DNA of 64,000 nucleotides from Planomicrobium sp. CPCC 101079 (GCF_007859275.1 NZ_VOHC01000031.1:133104-197103); one strand, 5' to 3'; positions 45,513-55,995 are shown, counted from the stretch's first letter. Notes: generated by a model from the sequence alone, not told the origin. A program made the numbers and translations.

Positions 45513-45722
45513 TTAATATTTATTACCTTTATCACCGTGCCGCTCCAAAAGCTCTGCAAACGATAAATTCTTTTCCCGTTCTTTGCGCTCGAACAATTCT
45601 CGTGCCTGTTTTTCTTCTGCCTGCTTTTGTTCTTCTTTCAACATCGCGTTTTTTGTTTCCTGCAATTTCGCCAGTATGTCCTGGGGCAGATTGCTGTTGT
45701 TTTCTTCTTTTTTCTTTGCCAT
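45513..45722 (-). CDS. yqkE: DUF3886 small protein, YqkE type
   Basis: 69 residues, highly charged and helical (Lys/Glu/Gln-rich coiled coil about 15-55), ending SFAELLERHGDKGNKY. Matches the DUF3886 pattern of B. subtilis YqkE. Function unknown. Good AAAGGGAGG ribosome site. In B. subtilis it adjoins yqkF, here 17 kb away. Confidence 0.78.
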   Translation of the reverse strand: MAKKKEENNSNLPQDILAKLQETKNAMLKEEQKQAEEKQARELFERKEREKNLSFAELLERHGDKGNKY

Positions 45723-45862
45723 AAACTTCCCTCCCTTTTTAGTCGCCTTTTGATGATTTTAACACTCAAGACGCCTGATTCTGATGTTTTCATCAGTTAA
45801 TAATGAGTTGCGATTTGCTCTTTTATCCCTCTGCTCTATACAATAGAACTAGGGGGGATATT

Positions 45863-46762
45863 ATGTTCAGTTTACCAAACAAAGTGACGATTATCGAGGT
45901 AGGGCCGCGTGATGGCCTGCAAAATGAAGCTAAACCGGTTTCCACTGAAAGCAAAATAGAATTCATCACTGCGCTGCAGCAAGCGGGAATCGAAGAAATG
46001 GAGCTGACTTCGTTTGTGTCCCCAAAATGGGTGCCACAAATGGCTGACGCAAAAGAAATTGTAAGCGCTATCCCGAAAATCGGACGCCAGTTTGTCTTGG
46101 CGCCTAACGACAAAGGCATCGCTTCCGCACTTGATGCCGGAGCAAGAGCGGTGGCAGTTTTTGTCGGTGTCTCCAACTCGTTCAACAAAAAGAACATCAA
46201 TAAAACAACAGCGGAAAGCATGGAAACTTTGAAACCGCTTATTCTCAATTTAAAACAAGATGGCTTATTTGTCCGCGCTTGCATTTCCACTGCATTTTAC
46301 TGTCCCTTTGAAGGTGCCATCAAGCCAGAGGACACAATGGCTCTGTGCCGTCAATTCGCCGAATGGGATGTCGACGAGTTGAGCGTAGCAGATACGATCG
46401 GCATGGCTTCGCCAATAGAAAGTTACAATCTGTTCCATAAATTGGTGGATGCGTTTCCCGATGTGCTGATGACTGCCCATTTCCACGATACACGAAAAAT
46501 GGCGATCGCTAATATTTTCGCTGCTTTGCAAGCTGGCATCAGCCGTTTCGACAGCTCAGCCGGCGGCCTTGGCGGTTGTCCGTTTGCACCTGGTGCCACT
46601 GGGAACGTGGCTACAGAAGATGTTGTCAATATGCTGCATCGTATGGGTATTGAAACGGGGATTGATCTCGACAAGTTATGTGAAGCCATAAAAAAAATCG
46701 AGCCGTATGTATCAAATTCCATTAATACGGGTATGTACACGCTATATAAAAATCGCTTATAG
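45863..46762 (+). CDS. Hydroxymethylglutaryl-CoA lyase
   Basis: Cleaves HMG-CoA to acetoacetate and acetyl-CoA, last step of leucine breakdown. TIM-barrel with VGPRDGLQNE (catalytic Arg/Asp), TAHFHDTRKMA (metal histidines) and GLGGCPFAPGATGNVATED with the active cysteine. 299 residues from the ATG at 45863, five bases after GGGGGG. No other leucine-catabolic gene is nearby, so it sits outside its usual operon. yqkD follows 12 bases later. Confidence 0.94.
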   Translation: MFSLPNKVTIIEVGPRDGLQNEAKPVSTESKIEFITALQQAGIEEMELTSFVSPKWVPQMADAKEIVSAIPKIGRQFVLAPNDKGIASALDAGARAVAVFVGVSNSFNKKNINKTTAESMETLKPLILNLKQDGLFVRACISTAFYCPFEGAIKPEDTMALCRQFAEWDVDELSVADTIGMASPIESYNLFHKLVDAFPDVLMTAHFHDTRKMAIANIFAALQAGISRFDSSAGGLGGCPFAPGATGNVATEDVVNMLHRMGIETGIDLDKLCEAIKKIEPYVSNSINTGMYTLYKNRL

Positions 46763-46774
46763 GGAGTGCTGTTT

Positions 46775-47719
46775 ATGGCAAAGCGAATGCTCTGGTTTAC
46801 CGGAATTTTCTCAAGTCTGACTGCATTGACAACGGTTTCTGGTTTTGCCATATCCAATCAACTAATGTATTTGAAGAAAAAAGATGAGAATTTGATATTG
46901 GAGAGAGAAACAACGGCAAAACGCTACGACGAATATTGGTACGCCAATGTGAAAAAAAGTGAGCGCTGGATCGAATCGGCGAACGGATATTCGATCAAAG
47001 CGATCTTCCTTGAACCGCACGCCACCAATCGTTACGCCATTATTTGCCACGGAGTCACGGAAAACAAAGTTAATTCCTTCAAATATGCCCGCATGTTCGA
47101 ACGTCTAGGCTTCAACTCTGTCGTCTATGACCACCGGCGCCATGGTGATTCGGGAGGCAAGACGACAAGTTTCGGCCATTATGAAAAAATGGACTTGCAG
47201 GCAATTGTCCAAGCGTTAAAATTGCACGTTGGCCCCCACTTGGTTTTTGGCATCCACGGCGAATCGATGGGAGCGGCTACTACGATTTTATATGCCGGAA
47301 TGGAAGACAGCGCCGCTTTCTATATATCCGACTGTGCTTACTCAGACATCTCCGAACAAATCCTTCATGTCATGAAAACAAAGACTAAACTCCCAACCGC
47401 CATCAGTTTAAAACTAATCAGCGTATTTTTAAAGCTGCGGGACGGCTATTCAATCCGTACCGTTTCGCCGCGCGAGGCGGTCCAACAAATCAAAAGCCCT
47501 GTCTTGTTCATCCATAGCACCCACGACGAGTTTGTACTTCCAAAAATGACGCAGGAGTTATATGAATTAAAGTCGGAACCAAAAATGTTAAAGTTTTTTG
47601 AAGAGGGTGCCCATGCCCAATCCTTCAACGCCGATCCGCATGCTTATGAAAGAACCGTAGAAGAGTTTTTAGATCGATTTGGCTTATTAAAAGAAGAAAC
47701 GAAAAAAAGCGCCCTTTGA
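46775..47719 (+). CDS. yqkD: Alpha/beta hydrolase with N-terminal membrane anchor, YqkD type
   Basis: 314 residues: hydrophobic anchor at about 5-28, then an alpha/beta-hydrolase fold with nucleophile GESMGAA, acid HSTHDEFV and histidine EGAHAQSF. Substrate unknown. The ATG at 46775 is eight bases after AGGGAG, preferred over a GTG three codons earlier. Probably co-transcribed with the HMG-CoA lyase gene. Confidence 0.88.
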   Translation: MAKRMLWFTGIFSSLTALTTVSGFAISNQLMYLKKKDENLILERETTAKRYDEYWYANVKKSERWIESANGYSIKAIFLEPHATNRYAIICHGVTENKVNSFKYARMFERLGFNSVVYDHRRHGDSGGKTTSFGHYEKMDLQAIVQALKLHVGPHLVFGIHGESMGAATTILYAGMEDSAAFYISDCAYSDISEQILHVMKTKTKLPTAISLKLISVFLKLRDGYSIRTVSPREAVQQIKSPVLFIHSTHDEFVLPKMTQELYELKSEPKMLKFFEEGAHAQSFNADPHAYERTVEEFLDRFGLLKEETKKSAL

Positions 47720-47730
47720 GCGCTTTTTTT
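47702..47730. terminator. Bidirectional terminator after yqkD
   Basis: AAAAAAAGCGC, loop CCTTTGA holding the yqkD stop, GCGCTTTTTTT. Confidence 0.88.
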
Positions 47731-48013
47731 ATTGATCAGCGGTTTTCTTCTTGTTCAAAACAAGCTTCATGCCCGCTTCTCCTTCCGCTCCAATAAACAG
47801 CTCTGTGATTGGTCCAGACTTTGCCACACCGGTAATATGAAGTTCAATCGTGTCCAGACTATAATTTGGCATGCCTTGAACTAAATCATTGATTTTATCC
47901 AAGGAAATCGGAAAAGCTTTTCTAAGTTCATTTTCCTTCACTTGAAATTTGCCTTCCTCTTCTTCTTCAAATACCGGCATATAAATAACGAATTCCTCTT
48001 CTTTACCTGACAT
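47729..48013 (-). CDS. Small acidic protein, possibly Pepco-like
   Basis: 94 residues starting MSGKEEEFVIYMP, with an amphipathic helix (LDKINDLVQGMP) and a beta-rich end (LDTIELHITGV ... EAGMKLVLNKK). The order (long helix, then alternating strands ending in a glycine plus basic tail) resembles small Pepco/trypsin-co-occurring domains found beside effector systems. This is by eye and weak. AGGAGG site before the ATG at 48013. Confidence 0.6.
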   Translation of the reverse strand: MSGKEEEFVIYMPVFEEEEEGKFQVKENELRKAFPISLDKINDLVQGMPNYSLDTIELHITGVAKSGPITELFIGAEGEAGMKLVLNKKKTADQ

Positions 48014-48653
48014 GTCTCTACCTCCTGTTGTATGCTCTCTTCCCCTCTCCATTGCCCTTTTGCGAATTCCTAAACTTCTAATTCAGCAGCCGCAAACACA
48101 ATAACATTCTTCCTATTCCTCGTTTTCTTAACAATTCTATAATGACCGCTTCAACATTTATACTCTCCAGATTATATCCGCTGACGGAAAACCGAACACG
48201 CGGACAATTCCCGGCTGGTTTATGAATAACAGTAAATGCTGCCTAAATAGCCGTTTTGCGCTTCTTTGTATGCCATAAAAAGAACCTATAACATCTCCTA
48301 TTATTGGCGCAATAAAGCTGCCCCTTCTTAAAGATGCCATAGGCACTTTATCCGTTAAGCCATCAGCGGAAGAAGTTACGTTCCTGAAGAACCTATACAC
48401 CTCAATCAATGAGGGGCCTCGAATAACTATTTATCGAAATTAATGAAACCCGGTTCTCCATTTTTGGAGGAGCGGGCTTTTCCTGCTATTCCCACGGCAA
48501 ATCGGTTCTTAAAGCTTTCATACGATTTTTCTTCATACCCATTTTTCCCTACAAATAAACCTGTTCGTCACGAAGTAGCCATTAAAATTTTAAAATTCTT
48601 CTTTTCTTTTTCATTTTTTTGCGTATAATTCAATTATTGAAGGAGGAATGTAC
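48014..48653. other. 640-base gap with relics
   Basis: No intact gene. A minus-strand open stretch (48158-48409) includes APIIGDVIGSFYGIQRSAK, which recalls the N-terminus of ADP-ribosylglycohydrolases. An orphan hairpin at 48449-48476 (CCCG-TTCTCC / GGAGGA-CGGG then CTTTTCC) looks like a plus-strand terminator without a gene. The rest shows nothing. Confidence 0.45.
48158..48409 (-). pseudogene. Possible ADP-ribosylglycohydrolase relic
   Basis: The GDVIGSFYG stretch matches the conserved IIGDxxGSxYE start of the DraG/ADP-ribosylglycohydrolase family, but the metal-binding aspartates and the remaining 250 residues are absent and no ribosome site is evident. Could be chance. Confidence 0.25.
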
Positions 48654-48938
48654 ATGAACAAGCATACTTTCAAAGAACTAAAACAATTAAACACAAATTC
48701 GGCACATGCAATGGGTTTTCTAGTAGCTGGAATCGTCGCCCTTTTAGGGTACGGGTTCTATCAGGCATCATTTCCCGCGTTTCTTCTTGCCGGAGTTTTC
48801 TCTTTAAACTTAATTCTTGAATCCCGCGCATATAAAGCAAGTATTAAGGATGAATTAAAAGCAGCGAAATTACATGAATTAATGAAGCAATTGACTCGCA
48901 CCGATTCTACGGCTGATCAGGACGAAGGCCTTTCTTAA
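48654..48938 (+). CDS. Hypothetical two-helix membrane protein
   Basis: 94 residues; helices at about 20-38 and 42-58 (AMGFLVAGIVALLGYGFY, FPAFLLAGVFSLNLIL), with a cytoplasmic charged tail. AAGGAGG seven bases before the ATG at 48654. I do not recognise the family. Followed by a strong terminator, so it is a single-gene unit. Confidence 0.72.
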   Translation: MNKHTFKELKQLNTNSAHAMGFLVAGIVALLGYGFYQASFPAFLLAGVFSLNLILESRAYKASIKDELKAAKLHELMKQLTRTDSTADQDEGLS

Positions 48939-48982
48939 TGGCTGACTTTGTACGATTGGTCAATTTTATAGCAGTACATAGC

Positions 48983-49020
48983 AAAACCCACTGAATTCTG
49001 CAAAAGATTCAGTGGGTTTT
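48983..49020. terminator. Bidirectional terminator
   Basis: AAAACCCACTGAAT and ATTCAGTGGGTTTT, 14-base perfect arms, between convergent genes. Confidence 0.9.
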
Positions 49021-49055
49021 CTGTTTGCTTTTATAGTTCATCAGAAGAAAGCGGA

Positions 49056-50498
49056 CTAGCTCACTTTGACAGCTCTGCTCTTGCTCTTATTGCCGGATTT
49101 ATCTTTTGCATATATCTTTAAGGTCGAACCCTTTTTTTGAACTTTGATTTTCACCTTGAAAGCTCCCCGGCCGTCCACTGTCCCTTGTCCAATCTTTTTG
49201 CTTCCGTTGTAAACGTAAAGCGTTGCCCCTTTTTCTCCTTTGCCGGCAACTGCAGCGGTTTTGCTAGTGACTTTGTTCACCGTCGGAATTGCAGGAGCAG
49301 TTTTGTCTAGTACCTTAACTGTTTTGCTGGCACTCTTGTTCTTCGCAGCATCCACTGCATAGACAGATATGCTTGTTCCTGCTTTTTGCTTTGGAATCTT
49401 AATGGAATAGGCACCGCTCTTGGCTGCAGCTTTACCGATTTGTTTAGTACCGATTTTTATGTACACTGTGGCATTTGTTTCCGCCTTGCCAGTGACTCCA
49501 GTGGATTTGTCCGAAACCGTATTGACCGTCGGAGTTGAGGGAGCAGTTTTGTCGATATACTTTTTGATAGAAGAAGAAGCAATAAATCCTTTTGATTTTC
49601 CATCTAAGGTTTTGGCAGGGAACCAGAAAAATTGATGTACATTGCTATATTTGTCGTATGTGAATTCACCTGTTACTTCAAGTATCGCATTTTTGGGAAC
49701 AGTCTTATTACTGGCGCTTAGTTTAGTCGGTTGTCCCCTTAAATTCCCCTCACTGACTGTTACAACAATCTGGTTTCCTTTTTTCAATAAATAATTGGAA
49801 GTATGCAGCGAATCAGTCAACTTATATGTATCCTTTAAGAACTTAATATTGACAACTGAATTTGAATCGTATTCAAAATCCACAGCCTTGAATGGAAATT
49901 TTGTTAACTTTACTTGCCCAAGAAAACTCTCGGCTTCAATACGGGTAAATACTTGCTCTTGATAAGCTTTTTCATTCCTTAACCCGGTGCTTTTGATGAT
50001 AGGAGAATTAACTGGCTTGGTTCCGTTATAGGCCATTACTGGGAAATACCAGTTTTCTATTTCAGCTCTTCCTGCTCCTGAAATTTTTGGTAATTTATAA
50101 TTGTACTTCTCATTTAAAATTTTTACGCCTGCCTCGATATTATAGATAATATCCTCTTTTAATCTCTTCTCGTCTTCATACCCTTTTGGCTTGTTTGTAA
50201 TCTGCATGATACCGATTCCGCCATCGCTAGAGACAACAGGTTTGCCATTTTTGAATTGATGCCAGCCATTGCTTTCTTGGTTCGCCACCGCTTTTACAAC
50301 TTCTGGTGGGATATCCGCTTCTAAAGCTGCATTCGTCAGCAAACAGTTAATATGCTGAAAAGAAGGATCTTCATTTTTCTTTATTTCTCCGAACGAAGAA
50401 CATTTGGCAGCCCATTCAGACGCTGCAGAAGTTTCTTCATAACCAAATCCAAGAAATAGCGAAGTTAAAATTCCGGTTTTAATTAATAGTGATTTCAT
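49056..50498 (-). CDS. Secreted lytic transglycosylase with Ig-like repeats
   Basis: 480 residues: signal peptide about 1-25 (LLIKTGILTSLFLGFG), a goose-lysozyme/SLT-type catalytic domain at about 35-180 (catalytic Glu in VANQESNGWHQF; GGIGIMQITN; AYNG), a beta-rich SH3-like region to about 320, then two Ig-like Big repeats opening DKTAPSTPTVN and DKTAPAIPTVN. Predicted to cut glycan strands of peptidoglycan outside the cell. The ATG at 50498 follows TTGGAG. No cell-wall anchor motif is seen. Confidence 0.82.
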   Translation of the reverse strand: MKSLLIKTGILTSLFLGFGYEETSAASEWAAKCSSFGEIKKNEDPSFQHINCLLTNAALEADIPPEVVKAVANQESNGWHQFKNGKPVVSSDGGIGIMQITNKPKGYEDEKRLKEDIIYNIEAGVKILNEKYNYKLPKISGAGRAEIENWYFPVMAYNGTKPVNSPIIKSTGLRNEKAYQEQVFTRIEAESFLGQVKLTKFPFKAVDFEYDSNSVVNIKFLKDTYKLTDSLHTSNYLLKKGNQIVVTVSEGNLRGQPTKLSASNKTVPKNAILEVTGEFTYDKYSNVHQFFWFPAKTLDGKSKGFIASSSIKKYIDKTAPSTPTVNTVSDKSTGVTGKAETNATVYIKIGTKQIGKAAAKSGAYSIKIPKQKAGTSISVYAVDAAKNKSASKTVKVLDKTAPAIPTVNKVTSKTAAVAGKGEKGATLYVYNGSKKIGQGTVDGRGAFKVKIKVQKKGSTLKIYAKDKSGNKSKSRAVKVS

Positions 50499-50840
50499 CT
50501 TTTTATTCTCCAATCTACCTAGTTTCCGCAATAGATAAATTGTACCACTTAAATTTCTCTATAGAAAACTTTTCCATGGCAATTTTCCTGATTCCCAAAC
50601 GTGCAAAAAAATAGTTGCTGATTTCCCACGCACTTTGACAACTTCTCCATATAGAAAAAACCACTTGATCTGTTTATAAACAGATCAAGTGGTTCTGCAG
50701 TAGCACCTAAAAATCATCCTATATTGAATTCAAAAGCTTAGAAAATTTATTTAAATGAATTTAAACATAACTTTCTTACTGATACTTTTAAATTGATCAA
50801 TGACTGGAATTAAAACTTCTGTTGCTACAGGTTTTCAATT
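50499..50840. other. 342-base gap, one large palindrome
   Basis: No gene found on either strand. It contains the 36-base palindrome at 50659-50694; the rest is AT-rich without recognisable signals. Confidence 0.5.
50659..50694 (-). terminator. 36-base perfect palindrome, probable yneF terminator
   Basis: Arms AACCACTTGATCTGTTTA and its exact complement; six Ts follow on the minus strand. It is about 150 bases past yneF. Confidence 0.65.
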
Positions 50841-51074
50841 TTACTTTTTAGCGGGTTTATTAGAAGCTTTATTCATTTGAGCCATCATTTGATTGATTTT
50901 CTTCTGAGACGGTTTTTGTCCCATTTGCATCATCATGATACGGAGCATCTCTTCATTAATCGGTGGGTTTTCTCTCAAATACTTCATCATATATTGACGA
51001 GCGATGAAAAAGCCTAGAGCAACACCGGCGATCAACGCCACGATTACTATTACGATCCAGATCCAAGTAGCCAA
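50841..51074 (-). CDS. yneF: YneF, UPF0154 membrane protein
   Basis: 77 residues with one N-terminal helix (about 4-24), then [24 protein letters not shown] and [18 protein letters not shown], the UPF0154 signature. I start at the TTG at 51074, six bases after GGAGG. Function unknown. Same place as in B. subtilis, except that sirA between yneF and tkt is missing. Confidence 0.92.
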   Translation of the reverse strand: MATWIWIVIVIVALIAGVALGFFIARQYMMKYLRENPPINEEMLRIMMMQMGQKPSQKKINQMMAQMNKASNKPAKK

Positions 51075-51367
51075 ATTTGTTACCTCCTTCGCGTTGCCTA
51101 AATAAGTACTGCACCACAAAGGATTATACTATAAAAACTTCAATGTGACTACAACAAAAGCGGCGACATGAATTCCAGACATCTTTCCATTCGTCTTATC
51201 GCAAAACAGAGGAGACTCCAGTGATGGAGGCCGAAACAAACTCCAGCTGATAACTTAACTGTTCTTTTGCGCAATGACAGCCACGCTTCCTCTTTAGTAT
51301 TCTGTTGGTCAAATTTCATTACTCAACAAAATAGAAAAGCGAAGGCACTATGCGCCTCCGCTTTTTA
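51075..51367. other. Gap where sirA lies in B. subtilis
   Basis: No open frame with a ribosome site. Only the tkt terminator (51335-51366: AAAAGCG-AGGC / GCCT-CGCTTTTT) is recognisable. Confidence 0.5.
51335..51366 (-). terminator. Terminator of tkt
   Basis: Imperfect GCGaAGGC / GCCTcCGC stem flanked by A- and T-runs, directly after tkt. Confidence 0.75.
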
Positions 51368-53368
51368 TTATTCTTGAATTAATTTTTTCACGCGAGCTAC
51401 AACATTTTCAGGAGTGAATCCGAATTCCTGCATAATGCGTTCGCCCGGTGCACTTGCGCCGAAATGGTCGATCGCTAGAACGTCGCCTTCATCACCCGTA
51501 TACCGTTCCCAGCCGAATGAAGTAGCCATTTCAATCGCTAAGCGTTTTTTGACGGATTTCGGAATTACCGATTGTTTGTATTCCTTGTCCTGCTTCTCAA
51601 AACGGTCCCAAGAAGGCATGGAAACAACCGATACTGCAATTCCTTCTTCTGCAAGTTGCTTTTGTGCAGCAACAGCAAGGCTAACTTCAGATCCTGTCGC
51701 TAAAAGCAATGCTTGTGGGTTGTCAGCAGGCGATACGACGTACGCGCCTTTTTTAACGCCTTCACGTGCCAATTCGCCGCTCCGTTCTAGCACTGGCAAG
51801 TCTTGGCGCGATAATACCAATAGCGTTGGATGCGATTTTGTAGTCAAAGCCAAACGCCATGCTTCTTTTGTTTCGTTTGCATCTGCTGGGCGGATGATTC
51901 CGAGATTCGGCATTGCACGAAGAGAAGCCAATTGCTCGACCGGCTCGTGTGTCGGGCCATCTTCCCCTACCGCTACGCTGTCATGTGTGAAGACATATGT
52001 CACTGGCAAGCCCATTAAAGCTGCCAAACGGATCGCTGGACGCACGTAATCGCTGAATACGAAGAACGTACCGCCGAATACGTGAAGACCGCCGTGAAGC
52101 GCCATACCATTTAATGCAGTGCCCATTGCAAATTCGCGCACACCAAACCAAATGTTGCGGCCAGCAGGGTTTTCTGCATCGAAATCGCCGCCGCCTTTGA
52201 TGTTTGTTTTGTTGGATCCTGCTAAGTCGGCACTTCCGCCGAAGAATGAAGGAACTGCTTTGGCAATTGCGTTTACCATATCGCCCGAAGAAGCACGGCT
52301 TGCTTGTTTTTTGCCAACTTCATATTGCGGGAAATTCTCCTCGAAGTTTTCAGGCAAGTCACCGTTGATTGCCCGCTGCAATTGAGCTGCAAGTTCAGGG
52401 TGTTGCGATTCGTACTGAGCATACAATTCGTTCCAAGATTGTTCCGCTTTTCCGCCAAGTTCTTCTGTCGCGTTCGTAAAGGTTTCGTATACTTCTTCTG
52501 GCACATGGAAATCTTTATCAAATGTCCATTCATAGTACTCTTTTGCCAGTTTCATCTCATCTTCGCCTAGTGGCGCGCCGTGAACGTCCGCTTTGCCGGA
52601 TTTGTTTGGCGCTCCATAACCGATGACTGTTTTGACTTCTACTAAAGTCGGTTTATCGGAAGATTGTTTTGCTTGTGCGATTTTTGCGGAGAGGTCTTCC
52701 AAATCGTTCCCGTCTTCTACACGCAAATAATTCCATCCATAGGATTCAAAACGTTTTTGGATGTTTTCTGAGAAACTCATGCTCAATTCGCCGTCCAATG
52801 AAATATCATTGCTGTCGTAAAGAACAACCAGTTTGTTCAGTTTCAAGTGGCCTGCAAGAGAAATTGCTTCACCTGCAACGCCTTCCATCAAATCGCCATC
52901 TCCGCATAAAGCGAATGTGTGGTGGTCGACAATGTCCAAATTTTCTTTGTTGTATGTAGCAGCCAAGTGGCGTTCAGCCATCGCCATGCCGACAGCCATG
53001 CCAATTCCTTGGCCAAGAGGGCCAGTAGTCGCTTCTACTCCAACCGTATGGCCATATTCTGGATGCCCGGGAGTTTTGGAGTTCCATTGGCGGAAATTTT
53101 TGATCTCATCAAGGGATAAGCCATAACCGCTCAAGTGAAGCAAGCTGTATAAAAGCATCGATCCATGCCCGGCTGACAAGACAAAACGGTCGCGGTTGAA
53201 CCATTCCGGGTTTTTCGGGTTGTGGTTCATGTGTTTTGTCCATAATGTATACGCCATAGGAGCAGCTCCCATCGGCAATCCCGGATGGCCCGAGTTAGCT
53301 TTTTCGATAGCATCGATGGAAAGCGTACGAATCGTTGTTACTGCAAGTTTATCTGCTGTAGTCGACAT
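51368..53368 (-). CDS. tkt: Transketolase
   Basis: ThDP enzyme moving two-carbon units in the pentose phosphate pathway. 666 residues: [20 protein letters not shown] start, [22 protein letters not shown] (ThDP motif, first half), [18 protein letters not shown] and the C-terminal [16 protein letters not shown]. Also feeds ribulose 5-phosphate to the hxlAB pathway. A candidate promoter lies upstream. Confidence 0.97.
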   Translation of the reverse strand: MSTTADKLAVTTIRTLSIDAIEKANSGHPGLPMGAAPMAYTLWTKHMNHNPKNPEWFNRDRFVLSAGHGSMLLYSLLHLSGYGLSLDEIKNFRQWNSKTPGHPEYGHTVGVEATTGPLGQGIGMAVGMAMAERHLAATYNKENLDIVDHHTFALCGDGDLMEGVAGEAISLAGHLKLNKLVVLYDSNDISLDGELSMSFSENIQKRFESYGWNYLRVEDGNDLEDLSAKIAQAKQSSDKPTLVEVKTVIGYGAPNKSGKADVHGAPLGEDEMKLAKEYYEWTFDKDFHVPEEVYETFTNATEELGGKAEQSWNELYAQYESQHPELAAQLQRAINGDLPENFEENFPQYEVGKKQASRASSGDMVNAIAKAVPSFFGGSADLAGSNKTNIKGGGDFDAENPAGRNIWFGVREFAMGTALNGMALHGGLHVFGGTFFVFSDYVRPAIRLAALMGLPVTYVFTHDSVAVGEDGPTHEPVEQLASLRAMPNLGIIRPADANETKEAWRLALTTKSHPTLLVLSRQDLPVLERSGELAREGVKKGAYVVSPADNPQALLLATGSEVSLAVAAQKQLAEEGIAVSVVSMPSWDRFEKQDKEYKQSVIPKSVKKRLAIEMATSFGWERYTGDEGDVLAIDHFGASAPGERIMQEFGFTPENVVARVKKLIQE

Positions 53369-53389
53369 AAAAACATCCTTTCTGAATCA

Positions 53390-53418
53390 AAAATATTCTA
53401 CTAATCTAGTTTAGTCAA
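53390..53418 (-). promoter_or_regulatory. Possible promoter of tkt
   Basis: Minus-strand TTGACT (53413-53418), 17 bases, TATTTT (53390-53395), 22 bases before the start. The -10 is weak. Confidence 0.4.
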
Positions 53419-53443
53419 CTAAGGTAAAGAATACAACGAAAAA

Positions 53444-53475
53444 GAGAATAAGTATTAGTTCAAATACTTATTCTC
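53444..53475 (-). terminator. Terminator of yneA-yneB-ynzC
   Basis: GAGAATAAGTATT and AATACTTATTCTC, 13-base perfect arms, TTTTTCG after on the minus strand; the ynzC stop is within it. Confidence 0.85.
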
Positions 53476-53694
53476 CCGGATATTTTTAACCTTTTCAGGC
53501 GTGACGTCATTCCCGTTCGGGTCAATCACTTTGACATTTTCAATTGTGCCGCGCATCGTTTCCCGGAAAGTTTGCAAATATTCCTGGCGCAATGCAGATT
53601 GTTCTTTCGCTTCTTCTAAAGATAACCCTGTACTTTTTGACTTCCGCGACAATTCGTTAATACGTTTTAATTTATCTGGTGATAACATAGACAT
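53455..53694 (-). CDS. ynzC: DUF896 protein YnzC
   Basis: 79 residues beginning MSMLSPDKLKRINELSRKSK, a two-helix hairpin typical of DUF896 (LSLEEAKEQSALRQEYL). SOS-associated small protein of unknown function; in B. subtilis it is the last gene of the LexA-controlled yneA-yneB-ynzC operon. Confidence 0.93.
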   Translation of the reverse strand: MSMLSPDKLKRINELSRKSKSTGLSLEEAKEQSALRQEYLQTFRETMRGTIENVKVIDPNGNDVTPEKVKNIRENKYLN

Positions 53695-53745
53695 CCACCT
53701 TTCTTCTTGAATATCGTATAAAAAAAGAAAGGTTTCTGCAAAGAT

Positions 53746-54713
<968 letters not shown>

Positions 54714-54728
54714 AAAAACCGCCTCCTA

Positions 54729-54742
54729 AGAATATGTGTTCG
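54729..54742. promoter_or_regulatory. Weak SOS box 1
   Basis: AGAATATGTGTTCG; right half matches GTTCG, left half has two changes from CGAAC. Close to yneA. Confidence 0.45.
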
Positions 54743-54755
54743 GAATATATGTTCT
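54742..54755. promoter_or_regulatory. Weak SOS box 2
   Basis: GGAATATATGTTCT; symmetric but three changes from CGAAC-N4-GTTCG. It abuts box 1. Confidence 0.4.
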
Positions 54756-54765
54756 CATGTTAATG

Positions 54766-54779
54766 CGAACAAGTGTTTT
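54766..54779. promoter_or_regulatory. SOS box 3
   Basis: CGAACAAGTGTTTT; left half perfect, right half two changes. Confidence 0.6.
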
Positions 54780-54795
54780 TGTCAACAATAAAATT

Positions 54796-54809
54796 CGAAC
54801 CTATGTTTG
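54796..54809. promoter_or_regulatory. SOS box 4
   Basis: CGAACCTATGTTTG; one change from CGAAC-N4-GTTCG. Best site, 70 bases before lexA. Confidence 0.8.
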
Positions 54810-54878
54810 CATTTCAAAGCCCAAGTTGATATACTATGGGTAGAAAAACAAGAAGTACAACTAAAAGAGGTGAAACTG

Positions 54879-55499
54879 TTGAAAAAAGTATCGAAACGCC
54901 AAGAAGATATTTTAACTTTTATAAAAGATGAAGTCCGAGCAAAAGGCTATCCTCCTTCCGTCCGCGAGATTGGCGAAGCAGTTGGCTTGGCATCGAGTTC
55001 GACTGTACACGGCCATTTGGCGCGGCTCGAAAGCAAAGGGCTGATCCGCCGGGACCCAACTAAACCGAGAGCGATTGAAATCATCAGCACTGAAGAAGCA
55101 CTTATTGAAAAAAGCCCAGTCCTTCATGTTCCATTGATCGGTAAAGTCACAGCCGGCCTTCCTATTACGGCCATCGAAAACGTTGAAGAATATTTTCCTT
55201 TACCGCAATCTTACGGTTCTGAGGATGACCATGTCTTCATGCTAGAGATCATGGGAGAAAGTATGATTGAAGCCGGTATCTTGAACGGGGACTATGTCGT
55301 AGTCAAACAACAGCAAACCGCTAATAACGGCGATATCGTCGTCGCAATGACCGCTGATGATGAAGCAACGGTTAAACGTTTTTTCCGCGAGGAAAACTAC
55401 TTCCGCTTGCAGCCTGAAAACTCTTCGATGGATCCCATTATCGTAGACCAAGTTTCCATCTTGGGCAAAGTCGTCGGAGTTTACCGCCAAATCCATTAA
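54879..55499 (+). CDS. lexA: LexA repressor
   Basis: SOS repressor that self-cleaves with RecA. 206 residues: winged helix ([33 protein letters not shown]), cleavage bond in VTAGLP, catalytic serine in [10 protein letters not shown] and lysine in ATVKRF. Starts at the TTG at 54879, six bases after GAGGTGA; the open frame extends further up but would run into SOS box 4. Confidence 0.96.
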   Translation: MKKVSKRQEDILTFIKDEVRAKGYPPSVREIGEAVGLASSSTVHGHLARLESKGLIRRDPTKPRAIEIISTEEALIEKSPVLHVPLIGKVTAGLPITAIENVEEYFPLPQSYGSEDDHVFMLEIMGESMIEAGILNGDYVVVKQQQTANNGDIVVAMTADDEATVKRFFREENYFRLQPENSSMDPIIVDQVSILGKVVGVYRQIH

Positions 55500-55535
55500 A
55501 AAAAGACGTTGAGCAAACCAGCTCAGCGTCTTTTT
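55499..55535. terminator. Terminator of lexA
   Basis: AAAAGACGTTGAGC, loop, GCTCAGCGTCTTTTT. Also serves the convergent gene at 55570. Confidence 0.85.
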
Positions 55536-55569
55536 ATTACTGTCATAGTTATTGCGGGCTAGAAGCCCT

Positions 55570-55995
55570 TTATTGTTTGTTATACATTTCATTGTAAGCA
55601 ATTACCTTCAAAGCCAGCAACTCTTCTTCTGTCAGCTTTGTTTCAAGCGTTTCGACAACTTCCGCAGGAGTCATGGTTCCGTTCTCTACATTTGTTTTAA
55701 TCGCATTCAATTCAGATAGCCCCACTTTTTGGATCAGTACCCGGCTGGCTTCACCTGTTGTGGAAAATGGCAAGGCATTTGGGTCCGCCGCTTTTGCTTC
55801 CTCTATATATCCGGCCAGTTGCGGGTCATTTTCAATATAAGACCTGATAGTTTCCATTTGACCCGTACTTTCTAATTCAGCGACAGTTTCATCAGTAATT
55901 TTTTCTGATGCGATATTGGTTCCTGCATAGTAAATGCCATAACCGATTACAGCAAAAATGAGCAGAATAACGATCAAGAACTTCATAGCCTTCAT
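55570..55995 (-). CDS. Hypothetical exported or membrane-anchored protein
   Basis: 141 residues: N-terminal hydrophobic segment (about 5-24, FLIVILLIFAVIGYGIYYAG), then a soluble, mostly helical, acidic domain (ITDETVAELESTG, TPAEVVETLETKLTEEELLAL). No lipobox cysteine and no known motif. GGAGG nine bases before ATG. It sits after lexA; I do not recognise the family. Confidence 0.75.
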   Translation of the reverse strand: MKAMKFLIVILLIFAVIGYGIYYAGTNIASEKITDETVAELESTGQMETIRSYIENDPQLAGYIEEAKAADPNALPFSTTGEASRVLIQKVGLSELNAIKTNVENGTMTPAEVVETLETKLTEEELLALKVIAYNEMYNKQ

